Assembly: GCA_022385755.1 (NCBI GenBank)
Contig: MU278358.1
Span: 635,133-699,132, forward strand
DNA length: 64,000 nt
DNA from: Trametopsis cervina
Lineage: Eukaryota; Basidiomycota; Agaricomycetes; Polyporales; Irpicaceae
Reading direction: 5' to 3'
The notes below the pieces were generated by a model. That model was not told the origin of the DNA. It searched no databases and saw nothing but the letters and a program-made list of their open reading frames with translations. Of the stretch, positions 12,050 to 23,221 are shown in pieces (position 1 is the stretch's first letter; each line of letters begins with the position of its first letter). The position numbers and the translations under genes were made by a program.

Positions 12050-13371
12050 ATGGCATCGGAACAACACATTGTAATCATCGGCGGCGGTATCATAGGCTGT
12101 ACAACAGCGTACTATCTCAGCCACCATCCCGCCTACTCGTCCAACACGAAGATCACGCTCATCGAAGCGTCCAAAGCGGGCGTAGCGCAGGGTGCGTCGG
12201 GTAAAGCGGGCGGCCTGGTCGCGAAGTGGGCGTACCCCAAGGAACTCGTGAACATCTCCTTCCCCGAGCACGTGAAGTTGGCAGAAAAGCACGACGGGGC
12301 GAAGCGGTGGGGATGGCGGTTCGTCGGGTGCGGGAGCTGGGAGGGCAGAGGGGAGGTCATAGACGACTTGGAGAAGGACGACGAGAAGAAAGGGAGGAGG
12401 AAGAGCTTGGAGAAGACGTTGGGTCTTGACGAAGATTGGAAGGCGAAGCGCGTCAAGCTCGGGCTGCCGGACGACCTCGACTGGGTGGGCGAGCACCTCA
12501 CAGACGCATACTCGCCCATGGCGCCCGCAGGCGACACGGCGCAGGTACATCCGTACGTCTTCACCACGAGCATGCTCGAGCTCGCGCAAGAGAAAGGCGT
12601 GGCGTTCATCGGGGGGAAGGTAACAGAGATCAACGCGCCGCAGCGCAAGGTCAGTGCGGTCACGTATGTGGACGTGCATACGGAGGAGACGAAGACGATA
12701 CCGGCGACGCATGTTGTGCTGGCGGCTGGCCCGTGGTCCCCGCATATCCTCCCTACGCTCCCTATCAAAGGCACACGCGCGCACAGCGTCACCATCCGTC
12801 CTTCCGCGCCCGTCTCGCCCTACGTCCTCTTCACCGAGATCTCCCTGCCCTCGTCTCTCTCCTCCTCCCTATCCTCTTCATCCTCCTCGTCCTCCCCAGT
12901 CCAAGCAACCCCCGAGATATACGCGCGTCCAGACGGCGACGTCTACTGCTGCGGGCCCGGCGACGACACCGCGCTCCCGGACAGCGTGGACGAGGTGAAG
13001 GTGGACCGAGCGGCGTGTGATGCTATCGTTGAGCAGGTGGGGAGTATTTCGAGGGAGTTGAGGGGTGGGAGCGTCGGGGTGCGTCAGGCGTGTTTTTTGC
13101 CTGTTGTGGAGAATGGAGGGGGTGGACCGATTGTGGGGGAGGCGGGGGAGGTTGCAAAGGGGTTGATTGTTGCGACGGGGCATACGTGTTGGGTGAGTAC
13201 GGTTTTTTTTGGTTTGTGTTGTATTGAAGTGGGGGTTTTCTGATGTTTTCACTGCTGTAGGGTATTTGTAACGCGCCGGGGACTGCGAAGGCTGTCGCTG
13301 AGCTGATTTTGGAGGGGAAGATTAGTTGTGGGAACTTGAAGAGTCTGCATCCGTCCCTCTATCAGAGCTAA
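12050..13371 (+). CDS. FAD-dependent oxidoreductase (DAO family, TDA3-like)
   Basis: Two exons, 12050-13192 and 13261-13371, with a 68-nt phase-0 intron; 417 residues. The protein opens with an ADP-binding Rossmann motif, IVIIGGGIIGCTTAYYL, followed by ASGKAGGLVAKWA, and ends with the conserved FAD-contact block GLIVATGHTCWGICNAPGTA. This is the arrangement of the glycine/D-amino-acid oxidase superfamily and of the fungal Tda3 group. The substrate is not evident. A serine-rich insertion near residue 270 (coding 12850-12900) and a charged insertion near residue 110 look like low-complexity additions. No signal peptide or targeting signal is visible. Codon use is strongly G/C-ending, more so than its neighbours. 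Confidence 0.8.
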
Positions 13372-13911
13372 GTTAGAAGCCTACATACTCGTCGATCGCT
13401 GTCGCCGCTCTGATACACGATGTATACAATACTCTGACTCCTGGATGCATGTGCTGCTGTTCGAACCCGTTCTCTTGGAAACTTCGCTGAATGTATATAT
13501 GTACCTTACTGCCACGAACCACAACTGGAGTGACCTTAACTCAGAAGCAGATGTGAAAGCATTGCAGCAGGACAGACAAGAGTATATAGACTATGAACGG
13601 TCAATTATACAGAGCACTACACGTATACGTGTTCGATGAGAATGCGATGGACAGTGTCCGAGGGACTGGATGGATAGATAGAGAGAAGCAAGTGCGAGGG
13701 GACGGTGTGAGGGATATATTGTGTGTGCGAGAGGAATGATGTGAAATAGTGAGGAAGATGATGCGTGGGCAAGTGAGATATGCCATAGTTTTGTAGCGAG
13801 CTGGAATGAGGTCGTCGTCAAAGTTTGTAAGAGGTCTTGGCGGGTATGAGTACGGAAGCACTGACATCCAATTCTGCCTGTGTAGAAAACAAGCCAACGA
13901 CGGACCACCAC
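13372..13911. other. Intergenic, convergent gene ends
   Basis: Shared 3' flank of the FAD oxidoreductase (+) and the 13912-15589 gene (-). It must hold both 3' UTRs and terminators, but no clear signal beyond AT-rich patches was identified. Small frames here have no family resemblance. Confidence 0.4.
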
Positions 13912-15589
13912 CTACCCAACATCCGTCTCCTCCCCATCCCCATCTCCCCACCTCCTCCTCTCCCTTTCCCGCGTCTCCCTCCTCCCCCTCCTCTCCCTCT
14001 CCACCCTCTCCACCCTCGCTGCCTCTCTCTCCCTCCCCCGTTCCCTCATCCTCTCCCGCTCCTTCCTTGCCTCCGCAGTGACGTTCCACGCCGTGCGCAC
14101 GATCTCGACGATACGCGGGTCCTGCGGGGCGAGCACGAGCGCGTTGCGCCACATCCCCTGGTTCTGTATGACGTAGGCGTCCATTAACGCGTCGACTGGG
14201 TCTGTGTTCGTGGTCGTGCCGTCTGGCGAGGGTGGTAGGGGGGTGTAGAATGACGATGGGGATGAAGAGGAGGGAGAGGAAGAGGAAGAAGAGCGGGAGG
14301 GAAGGAGAGGGGTACGCGCGAATACGGAGGCCATTGCGGGGAATGCGGGGAACTCTTCGATGACGGCTGTTGGGAGGAGGTAGGTTGAGAGGAGCCCGAC
14401 GGGGAGGGTGTCGATGCGACGCCGGGGCGATGGCGATGTGTGGGAGGGAGAGGGAGAAGGGGGCGGAGAAGGCGAGAGAGGAGGCGGAGAGGGCGACAGA
14501 GGTGGGGAGAGCAGGCCTGAGGTCTTGATGGATGGAATCGGAGGCAATGGTTTTGGGCCGCGCGGGGATAATGGCGAGGTAGGCGGTGGGGAGAGCAGGA
14601 CGGCGGGGAGAGTTGATGATGACGCGTTGCTTGGCGTGACGGGTGAAGGGGGCGCGAGCGTAGGGTGCGGGATAGGTGGGAGCGGTCTTGGTTTGGGCTT
14701 CGGCATGTGCTCGGTCTTGCATTTGGATGAACAACCGAGGTTGAGGTATGGCGCGAGCCCGAAGAGGATGAGGAGCGGCAGGGAGCGCGGATGCGGGACG
14801 CGCGCTGTGATCGTCGGTAATCGTACCACGTCCGAGTCGCGTTGTGCGCCCCATGCGTCCAGTGGTGTTGATTGGGTTAGAGGAGACCCAGATGTGGCGG
14901 GGCGCGGGCGGTGGTGCCGTAGTAGATCGCTGTTGAATGCTTGCTCGAAGATGGTGAAGTTGAAGGGGACGATGATCGGGTGTACGATGGACTGTGTGCC
15001 TTTGGCCTCGGTCGTGCGCGCTGTGTCGAGGACGACGAGGGCGTGAGTGGGTGGAGGAACGCAGTCGCACGAGGTGCGGTCGAGGAGTAGCATGTCTACG
15101 GTGGACGGTACAGCATCGGTGGTATGTAGAGCGATCGAGAGTTTCCTGAGGTTGAATGCCTCGCACAGCACTCTGCGATGATGAAGATATATTCAACGAT
15201 GACAGCGCGAGCGGGATCGTACCAAGTACGCACCTGAGAGGATCTGCAAAGGGCTGCTTAAACACGGATGGGTAGACTGGCACACGTGGAACATCGCCGG
15301 GCTTGGGGCTCTGCGGGCTGCCGGGAGCTGTGTTGGGTCGTGTGGTGAAGACGTACGTCGAGCGGTAGCGCGAGGGCGAACGCGGCGGCGGTGTGGCTGG
15401 CGACGATGACGGTCGCAGCGGATCCTCCTTCGATGATGACGGCGACGACGCGCCTGCACTCAGCTTCGACGCTGACGACGACGACGAGCCGAGCATGGAG
15501 GGCTGGAGGGACGCGTGCACGTCGTGCTGTGATGTAGCACAGTCGCGTGCGTGTGGAGGTCTCGAGTCAAGGACGATATTCAATAGCAC
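13912..15589 (-). CDS. Proline/serine-rich protein, possible Clp1-like copy B
   Basis: Two exons, 15589-15234 and 15172-13912, joined by a 61-nt intron, giving 538 residues. The sequence is dominated by Pro/Ser low complexity (coding about 14240-14680) and ends in a highly charged Arg/Glu helix. A short ordered block near the C-terminus, MWRNALVLAPQDPRIVEIV followed by RTAWNVTAEA, resembles the YRNMVALEIQEDLMW...AWEVLL block of the neighbouring protein at 16597-17813 and the TWRNMMALGV block at 1102-2258. A segment IVHPIIVPFNFTIFEQAF lies where those proteins have LPVVPLGLPHP. It may therefore be a strongly diverged Clp1-like member, but the similarity is short. The start codon is uncertain; Met residues at 15589 and 15498 are both possible. 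Confidence 0.5.
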
Positions 15590-16596
15590 AGCCGAGCGGA
15601 CGGGCTCTGGACTGTCTTCCGAAATTACGTCCGCTTCACCTCGTCACGTCTTCGCGAGTTCTAGCCGGACAGCTCCTGCCACCGCGCGCGATAAACAGCG
15701 GGTGGGGATGACGGCACGGGCACGACTCGTATGACTTGGCTGGGGCAGACGGGTGCGGGGGATGTGCATGTTATTACGGGTGCTGCTGCCGCGCGTTTTG
15801 CTGCACGCACTGACACAACACTGCAGCCTGGCAACTGGCGGGCGAGGGCGAGGCGGAGGGTGATGCTTGCGTGGAGACTGTAGTTGGGAGGAACGGGATG
15901 AGCCACGATAATTTGCGGACGGGTGCGGTACCGGCGAGCTAGAAGCGTACCTGCCGGCCTGCACACCCCGGATCAACTTCATCCATCTCGAGTGACCTCT
16001 TAGCCGTGTCCCATTACCCAGCTGGTGGTGTACTGGTAATGTGCCTACTGCCTGGCACGACATTGCATTTGTATCGATGCGCAAGGGAGCAGGGCCCTGC
16101 GAGCTCGATGTTATCGCCGCGAGGGGTGATATCTGGTAGACCCTGAGCATGCGGTACCAACGACAGCGCGATGCGGTGAAAGAGACAACGAACCATGCAC
16201 CCTTGTCAATCTACCTCGCCTAGGTAAATCAAGCTGTTGACTCCAGGATCTGCTGTCATCCTGGCTCTTCCAGGCGGTTGCAATCCGGTACCACCGGCTC
16301 GCTGAGATCACACGCTGAAGTGGCACACAGGCATTGTGGATATTATACAATCTTTATTTTGTTTCTCTCTTTCTACGGTAGTTTACTTAGGTGACGTCGA
16401 CATATAATGATTAATACAGAGAACGAATATACGAGAGCAGGGTCCCGCGCATGATGGTAATGATGATGAGGTGGGTGGCGCATATAAATCGGTGAACGAA
16501 AAGCGGGAAGGCATGAGACGGAGAGCGCGAATAGGTTACATATAAGTAATCGGTGAACGAACGAAGGAGGAGGATGCAGGCGGCCGGGGCACAGAC
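15590..16596. other. Intergenic between two minus-strand genes
   Basis: About 1 kb without a supported gene. Overlapping short frames occur on both strands because stop codons are few in this GC-rich DNA, but none shows splice partners or family motifs. It should contain the promoter of the 13912-15589 gene and the 3' flank of the 16597-17813 gene. Confidence 0.45.
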
Positions 16597-17813
16597 TCAG
16601 AGAAGGGGAGCGAGCTGCGGCGCCTTGGCACTGAGCGCGAGTGCGGTGAGGAGAACTTCCCACGCGACATTGACGAGTTGCCACATGAGGTCCTCCTGAA
16701 TCTCGAGTGCGACCATGTTGCGGTATACACCATGCACGTCACGTAGAAGTGAGAGGATCTTCTGAGTCGTGAACGTCCCCGCGACATCCTTAGCGTAGCG
16801 TACCGAAGCAGAAGCTGGGTCGCTCAGGATCCCTTGGGCGGAGACCGAGGGCAGGAGGGACATGATGAAGCTCACACGATCCTTGGTGTAGAGATACCGC
16901 TGGATGTGGGCATATGATTGCGGGTGGGGAAGGCCGAGAGGTACGACGGGGAGTTGGATCGAGCCACCCGCCTGGGCGGGGGGAGTGGGGGGCTGATAGG
17001 GGAGGGATGGCATGTTGGCGCAGAACGCTGAGAGGACGATGTTGTGCGCGGGGAAGAGAGACATGCTTGTTCGGCCTGCTGAGGGCGCAGCAGTTTTCTC
17101 TGACTTGCCGTAAACGGCGAGGAGATGCGTGGGCATCTGCGCAGAGAGATCGTTTGCAAGCACAACAAGCTCCTTGGGGAGGCCGTTGGTCGAGGAGAAG
17201 GCAGGGGCTCGGATGCCTGAGCAGACTTGCATCATCCTAAGAGGGGACACAATGATTAGAAGGCTGAATCGCAGATGAGAGTGGCAAGAGAAACTCACTG
17301 AGGACCGAGCACGTCCAGAGCCTGGCGCACATAGTGCAATGGAACATCCTTCAACTCCTCCGGACTGCAAGCAGCCACACTCTCATGCCTCACAGTCTTC
17401 GTCTGCGGTCTTACAAGCCGCCTCGGGAACTGGATCGACACCCTGCGACTAGGGGCCTCCGATTCGCCCGAGGCCGGCGAGACACTCATGGGGGACGCAG
17501 GCGGCGTGGGGAGTGTGTAGCTGAAGCAGAGATCCGCGGCCGCCTTCACTTGCGACTTTTGGCGGCGGGCGTTGTTCATGATGTACTTGGGCACGGTGAG
17601 GCCGCTGATGACGCGGGTCCGGCGGCGCAGCGACGAGTCGCGCAGGTTGCTCGCCGACGCGAGGCGGCCGACGGCTTTCTTGTGCATCTTAGGCTTGAGG
17701 CCGAAGTTCTCTGCGTCGGAGGACTTGCGGGTGGAGTGGTATTTCGGAGACATCCTTAGAAGCAGTCGAGAGATCGATGTCGAGGGGGCGGGGGGATGTG
17801 CGTCGAATGTCAA
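16597..17813 (-). CDS. Clp1-like protein, copy C
   Basis: Two exons, 17813-17299 and 17236-16597, separated by a 62-nt phase-2 intron. The protein has 384 residues from the first ATG, or 364 from the ATG at 17753 (MSPKYHSTRKSS), which may be the better start. Blocks in order: PTHLLAVYGKSEK, MSLFPAHNIVLSAFCANMP, IQLPVVPLGLPHPQSY, HIQRYLYTKDR, and GVYRNMVALEIQEDLMW leading into VNVAWEVLLTALA. This is the most typical Clp1-like sequence of the three in the window. The named family member, Coprinopsis clampless1, acts downstream of the A mating-type homeodomain proteins in clamp formation. The N-terminal 130 residues are basic and probably disordered. The intron position, just before the conserved half, differs from copy A. 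Confidence 0.68.
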
Positions 17814-19555
17814 GTTGTGTCGGGGCTGATAAGTGAAGTGTCGATCTCAAGTACGGCGGCGGGGGCACTTGCGAACTGGGGGAAGTTCTGTCGGAGCATG
17901 GCAGAAAGGGTGCGACGGGTTATATAGCCTGTCACAGCCGTACGCTGAGTGCAGCGCGGTGACACAGGGGCGCGTGACAAGCCGTCGGTCACGATTGCTT
18001 TCGCACCTTATCAGGCAGGAGGGGCGTCACGGCTGTCGATTGCTCTTCGCCCGAAAAGGAAACATACATGGACCCACAGCGTCGAATTGGCGGTGGACGC
18101 TCGAAACATGGACACACACACATAACATGGCCGCGCAATTCGACCCGGGGATAAGACACGTGCTGCGCAGGTGAGCGGCTTTTGTTCTGTGTTTTTTTGT
18201 TGGCACGGCTACCGCAGGGATTAACTGCAAGAAGCATAATGAGACGTTGTCCACTGTGGAATGATAAACCCGACTTACTACAAGAGCAGACTGAGATCGA
18301 GACCAACTTCAGCGCAGCCTCCGCCATTTGTAGCAAGACCCTTGGACGTGCAACATCGCCTGCTCCTCCCTGGTGACGGGTTGTTTGATCGAGACTATCG
18401 ATGATCTTGCATGCACGACACAGGTGGTGGCCTTGCGGTCTCAGTGGGCCGTATGTCGAGACCTATGGTATGGTATGTGGCATGAGCCTAGCTGGTCTTC
18501 TACATCACCTTCAAAACCCTGAGTGGCTACTCGCATCCCACTCGCTTAGCGAGATGAGAGTATGGCATGTTGGAAGTATTGAGGACTTGGCCAATAAAGC
18601 TGATTACTGCCAACACTTTCGCGAGAGCGTGCTTGGGGAGGGCGGGCAGTCGAGCGACGCAGGGTCCATACTTATGGGTGCGGACGAGAACAAAGCAGTG
18701 ATATGGTCCAAGCTCACCCGCGTATGGGGATGTCATGTGCACAGCCGGGACAGACAGCACTGGGGCGAGTGGCGATGGCATGGCCATGCATGCATGTTTA
18801 ATCGGAAAAGGGCAGGACAGCACGGCTCGTAGCGATTATCGGCATTCTGTTGTCTAGAAGCCCTCGGTGGAGGCAGGCAGTGTTACGTGTAGGGGGTGTG
18901 GCGGGGACTGTGACGTACGGCGTGCGTTCGATATGCAGTGTTCTAGGTCGTATTGGGCTGGGTTTGGGCAGAGAGTGGTCACTCGATGATGGAAGGGGAT
19001 GCTTGGGCACACATTGGCGGCGATGTCAATTTGAACTGGCAGCCGGCGTTCGTGACGAGAACTTTAGCAGTGAACACGCAAAGATTATCAGCAACTTCTA
19101 GCACTGACCAGTCCAGTGCCCGCAGCTTATCCGGCGTAATCTCCCACTGATACAAGTATGAGGATCACCACAAAAGTAGTTGGAGTTTTGGGCAGCAGCA
19201 ATATGCTTTGACTGCTCGAAAGATCAACGAACGGTGGAAGATCCCGAGGCAGGCTCGTGACAAAAAGCAGCAATTTCGAACACGATCACGTGAACCGCGC
19301 GCGTTGTTGACCGCGACAGGATATTGGGCGTTTGCGTTAACCGCGAAGTTCAACTTCAACCACTGCAACGAAATCGGTACGACCGGCCTCGCCGCCATCA
19401 TCCCACGAACACACTAACGAACTCCATTGCGGTGCTACCCTCACGTATTTTCTCGAAGCGATAGCTTACCTCTCACGCGCGCCTTTGCACAACGCTTTTG
19501 TACGACGCAACCTCCGACCAAGTCACTCAGTAACGAATAACGCCGCTTTGTAAGA
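17814..19555. other. Intergenic, Clp1-like C / SAP-protein gene
   Basis: Divergent 1.7-kb spacer. Frames such as 18401-18832 lack splice context and recognisable motifs. Runs of CGCG-rich sequence (GAACCGCGCGCG at 19294-19305, CACGCGCGCC at 19475-19484) lie upstream of the SAP-protein start and may be promoter elements; no exact ACGCGT box was seen there. Confidence 0.45.
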
Positions 19556-22500
19556 ATGTCCCATAACGCTATTCTACAAAACTCGCCCGCCCTTCATTCT
19601 CTCAAGCGAGAGCAGCTTGTCAAGCTATGCAAGAAACACTCGCTGAAGGCAAACGGAAAGAACGTCGAGCTCATCGAGCGTCTGAAGCAGCGCGCTGCTG
19701 AGCTGCCCGCGGAGGCCTTCAACTACCAATGGAAGGACTCTGACGACGAGCAAGACGGGTCTATGTCTCCCGATCCATTCCTGGTACACCCGCCGAGACC
19801 AAGCGAACAATGGGAGATTGTGATGGAGAACATCGCAGAAGTCGAGGAAAACGGCATGTCCGCCATGAGCACACTCACATCGATGAGGACCGTAGGCAAC
19901 GCAGGCGAGTTTGGCACAGGGGGTTCTAAAAGTGAGCGATCCTCTTTCTCGTAGGAATTGCGTATGTGTATGGGGATGTCGCGGACACAAGGGCCACAAT
20001 AGGACATGCGCTCACCTCGTTCTGCAGACTCCGTCAAATCGTCTTTGAAGGCCGCAATCGCGAATTCATTTGGGATTAAGCGAGCTGGAAGCAGTAAACC
20101 AGGCTCGCAAGTCGGGAGCATTAACACCCTCGGCACCTCCAGTGGGAGCGAACATACCCCTATGAACGAAGATCGGGGCCCCTTCGATTTCCCGACTTCT
20201 CCTGAGCTAGAGCCCATCCCAGGAACCTCGGCACGACCTGGTGCACCTGCGCCCACGAACGCGCGATTGAGCACTGGCACCGGGGCGAAGCCAGGCCTCA
20301 CAACCACGATTAGACTTATCTCCTCGAACCCCACCGTCACGTCCAATATGATGCCCACACCCCCACGCCTCGCGCCCTTCCATACGACGTTCGACCTTGA
20401 TATGAGCAGCCCAGACGGGGGCGCGAAACGGCATGTGTGGCCTGCATCCCCTATGGGCACGAACAAGACGAGGAAGACCGCAAACTTATACCCCGCGATC
20501 CCCTTCGAGGACCTCGCTCCCACCCCATTCAGAAGTAATTTCGGCACGCCAGGTGCTCCTTCTATATCTGTCTCGCACGCGACGCCTGCGAAGTCGCCGT
20601 TCATCCACGGCAAGCCGGCGGACGACGTCGACGACGTGTTCTCTCCCGTCAAACCCACCGCACAGAGGCCGGAGCAGAAGACAGAGCACAAGGAGCATCG
20701 CCTCTCGATGCCGAACAACCAGCCCTTCCTCTTCGGGTCGCCGCTGCCGCAGCCGACATTTTCTACCAAGCAGTTCAACGCTGCTGCTGCCAGTGTTCTT
20801 GAGGAGATGAACAAGCGTCTTCAGGAGGCGGGCGTGCAGAAGGTGGAGAAGACTGTCCTCGATGGTGGGGATAAGGCAAGGGTCACAGAGGCGGACAATC
20901 AAAGGAAGGACGACGCTGCCGCGGCGGTAGACCGCTTTGCAAAGGCGCACGAGAAGGCCTTCGACAAAATGGACTCCATCGCGAACCATTACGCTGCCCG
21001 ACGACCCCTCCCCGCGCCGCCAGGAGGGATTGGCAAGAAGAGAAAGTCAGACGCTGCTGGGCTCGGCCACGGACCCGCCCCGAACGACAAGCGCAAGAGC
21101 AGCGTCGCAGAGACTAGAGTGATCAGCAACGGCGTGCGCAAGAAGATGGGCATACCAGGCGCGTTCGGGGAAGACGACGACGATGACGACGACGGAGATC
21201 AGGAGGAAGAGGACCCTGGCGAACGCCGCTCTTCGAAACGCATACGTGTGGCGGAGAATGAGGACATACATAAAGGCCGGAGGGTGTCACTTTTGCATAC
21301 CCAGAAGACGGTGGAGGAGATCAAGAAGCAGGAGCGTGAGCGGGAGGTCGCGAGAAAGCACCTCAACGCTGCCCGGCGACGGAGCAGCCGAAACCGCGCC
21401 AGTATGGCAGGTAAAGCGATTCCACCGCGTAAGTCGTTTCTAATATAAGAGGTGGATAAGTGGCTCACCGTAATACACAGCTAAACCGTCTCGATTTGGA
21501 TTCCTCGCCTCTGCGAAGTCACTGGTGCGCAACGTCTGGAATATGGGGGCGGGCAACGTGAAGGCCCCGTCTGGTATTCCGGTGGCCAAACCGGTTACGA
21601 AGCCGACGCCTGTCGTCAGTAAGAGCAAACTCACCAAGGCTGCACCTGCTGCTGTTGCATCTACCAGCACGAGCAACCCAAGTTCTTCGCTGCTTAAACC
21701 TTCAAGCGCTGCAGGGAAGGTCGATAACGGGAGTGCTAACAGTGCATCCCGCGCGAGGTCTCCGATCCCGTCATTCACGTCGCCGCCGCCCGTTGCTAGA
21801 GTGAACTCCGCACCTGGCGCAACGGCGCCCCTGAATGTGAAGCCACGATCGTCGACGCTGGGCATGAACCGTGCCAAAGCTCCTCCTGTCCAAGGAAGCT
21901 CCTCCCTAGGCGCACGGACAAGCATCGTCGGCTCATCAAAGACGTCCTCGATAGGTGAGGCGCGTATTCCCGGGATTGCCTTCGACGAGCCCAGTTCGGA
22001 TAACGGGAAGTCGCCTATGCCACCGCGAAAGCGGACCATGTCGACCTTGATGCAACCCACGGCGAGTTCACTAGCGAAGCAAAGTCTTGTCCGACCGGAC
22101 TCGACGAGCAAGCCGCTACCCGTGGCTGGCGAAGGCTCGTCACGGGTCTTCTCGCCTACGACTCTCCGGCCAATCACGAATGGTCCACTCAGCCCTGCCT
22201 CGCCGACCTCGAAGATCTTCACGAGGCCTCTCACGGCGGATACATTCACCAAGCCTCAGAGTGTCGTGCCCAAGCAGCGAATAACCTCTCTGGGAGCTGC
22301 CGCGGCCTCGATGCTTGAGAACAATCCTCCCATAAGGCCTCGGACGAACGCGCCTCTGGCGGCGCGCAAGCCCCGTGTATCGCGTTCGCGAGTGATCGCC
22401 AAGTTGAACCAGCAGCGGGCCGCTGCGGGCAACGCTGGTCCAGCAACTAGCGCTATCGCACGCCCCGTAGCCATCCGTTCGCGATCGAGCATCGGTGCCA

Positions 22501-22664
22501 CTCCGCGGAGGTCTCTCGGCGTCATGAAGAACCAGCGGACGTCTGCCGGAGGGGAGGCTTTGAAGAAGAGGAACAGACAGAGCGAGTTCGCAAGAAGGAA
22601 GAGCCGTGCGGCGAGAAGTTCTGTTGGGCTGGCTGCGGCGAACGCGATGGATGTGGATGTGTGA
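19556..22664 (+). CDS. Disordered protein with N-terminal SAP-like motif
   Basis: Three exons: 19556-19931, 20028-21428, 21481-22664; 986 residues. Residues ~12-45 (SLKREQLVKLCKKHSLKANG, then NVELIERLKQ) form a SAP-like helix-loop-helix, a DNA-binding motif of chromatin proteins. The rest is low complexity, rich in Ser, Pro, Lys and Arg, with an acidic run around coding 21173-21215 and a basic C-terminus. The only other ordered-looking block starts exon 3: RFGFLASAKSLVRNVWNMGA. An N-terminal SAP followed by a long basic disordered tail recalls nucleolar and spindle-associated proteins, but that is only architectural likeness. A nuclear, DNA- or microtubule-associated role is inference. The first intron is 96 nt, long for this locus. 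Confidence 0.7.
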
Positions 22665-22932
22665 GTGTGCGTGCGCGGGCTAATACTGGAGATGCTATTT
22701 GTTAGATTATTCTTGTTGCATTTGTACTTCTTTTTTTTTTTGGAGAATCATTGGGGAGGCTGGTTGAAGCAGTCCTTCTGTCTTGCTCGTGTATGGTTGA
22801 TTATTGAGCTGCGCATCTTGGGAGGGTTCGAGGGATATGTACGAGCCTCATGGAAGCCTGGTGTAAACCGCGTGTTGCTGCCGAATGAGATAGTGAACGC
22901 AATCTGTGTTACAAAAAGGCTCCACAATGTAT
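22665..22932. other. 3' flank of SAP-protein gene
   Basis: Non-coding stretch holding the 3' UTR of the SAP-domain gene and the upstream flank of the tRNA gene. A run of ten T residues lies near 22731-22740. No other feature seen. Confidence 0.4.
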
Positions 22933-23004
22933 GGCCGCCTGGCGAAATGGCATCGCGTCTGACTACGAATCAGGAGATTGCAGGTTCGACCCCTGCGGTG
23001 GTCA
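22933..23004 (+). tRNA. tRNA-Arg (anticodon ACG)
   Basis: A 72-nt cloverleaf without intron. Acceptor stem GGCCGCC pairs with GGTGGTC (two G-U pairs), D stem GCGA/TCGC, anticodon stem TCTGA/TCAGG around loop CTACGAA with anticodon ACG, T stem GCAGG/CCTGC around TTCGACC, discriminator A. It decodes CGU and, after inosine modification, CGC and CGA. The internal A and B box regions (TGGC and GGTTCGACC) are present for RNA polymerase III. An identical copy lies on the other strand at 47739-47810. Confidence 0.97.
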
Positions 23005-23221
23005 ATTTGCTCAATGAAACAATGTTTCTGAGTGGAATCAAAGTTTTATTTCCCAGTGTCGCAAATAGTGCACCGTGTACTCTCAGACGGCGCCGCCCCG
23101 TAGTCACGTCATGTGTCGCATGCCTCAGCCTGTGAGATGTGTCATAAGCGCTGCACGGGAGTGGCCCGCTCATTGTTTATCGAAGTACTGTACCAACTGC
23201 AGTTGCGAATGAACTACAGAC

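Noticed and set aside
12041..12795. Long antisense frames over the FAD oxidoreductase
   Set aside because: GC-rich third positions remove stops on the opposite strand; the sense frame has the Rossmann motif.
13601..15589. 662-codon minus-strand open frame
   Set aside because: It is the first exon of the 13912-15589 gene read through its intron into the wrong frame; the product becomes His/Arg/Pro-rich noise.
18401..18832. 143-codon plus-strand frame upstream of the SAP-protein gene
   Set aside because: No family resemblance, and codon use differs from real genes nearby; cannot be distinguished from chance.
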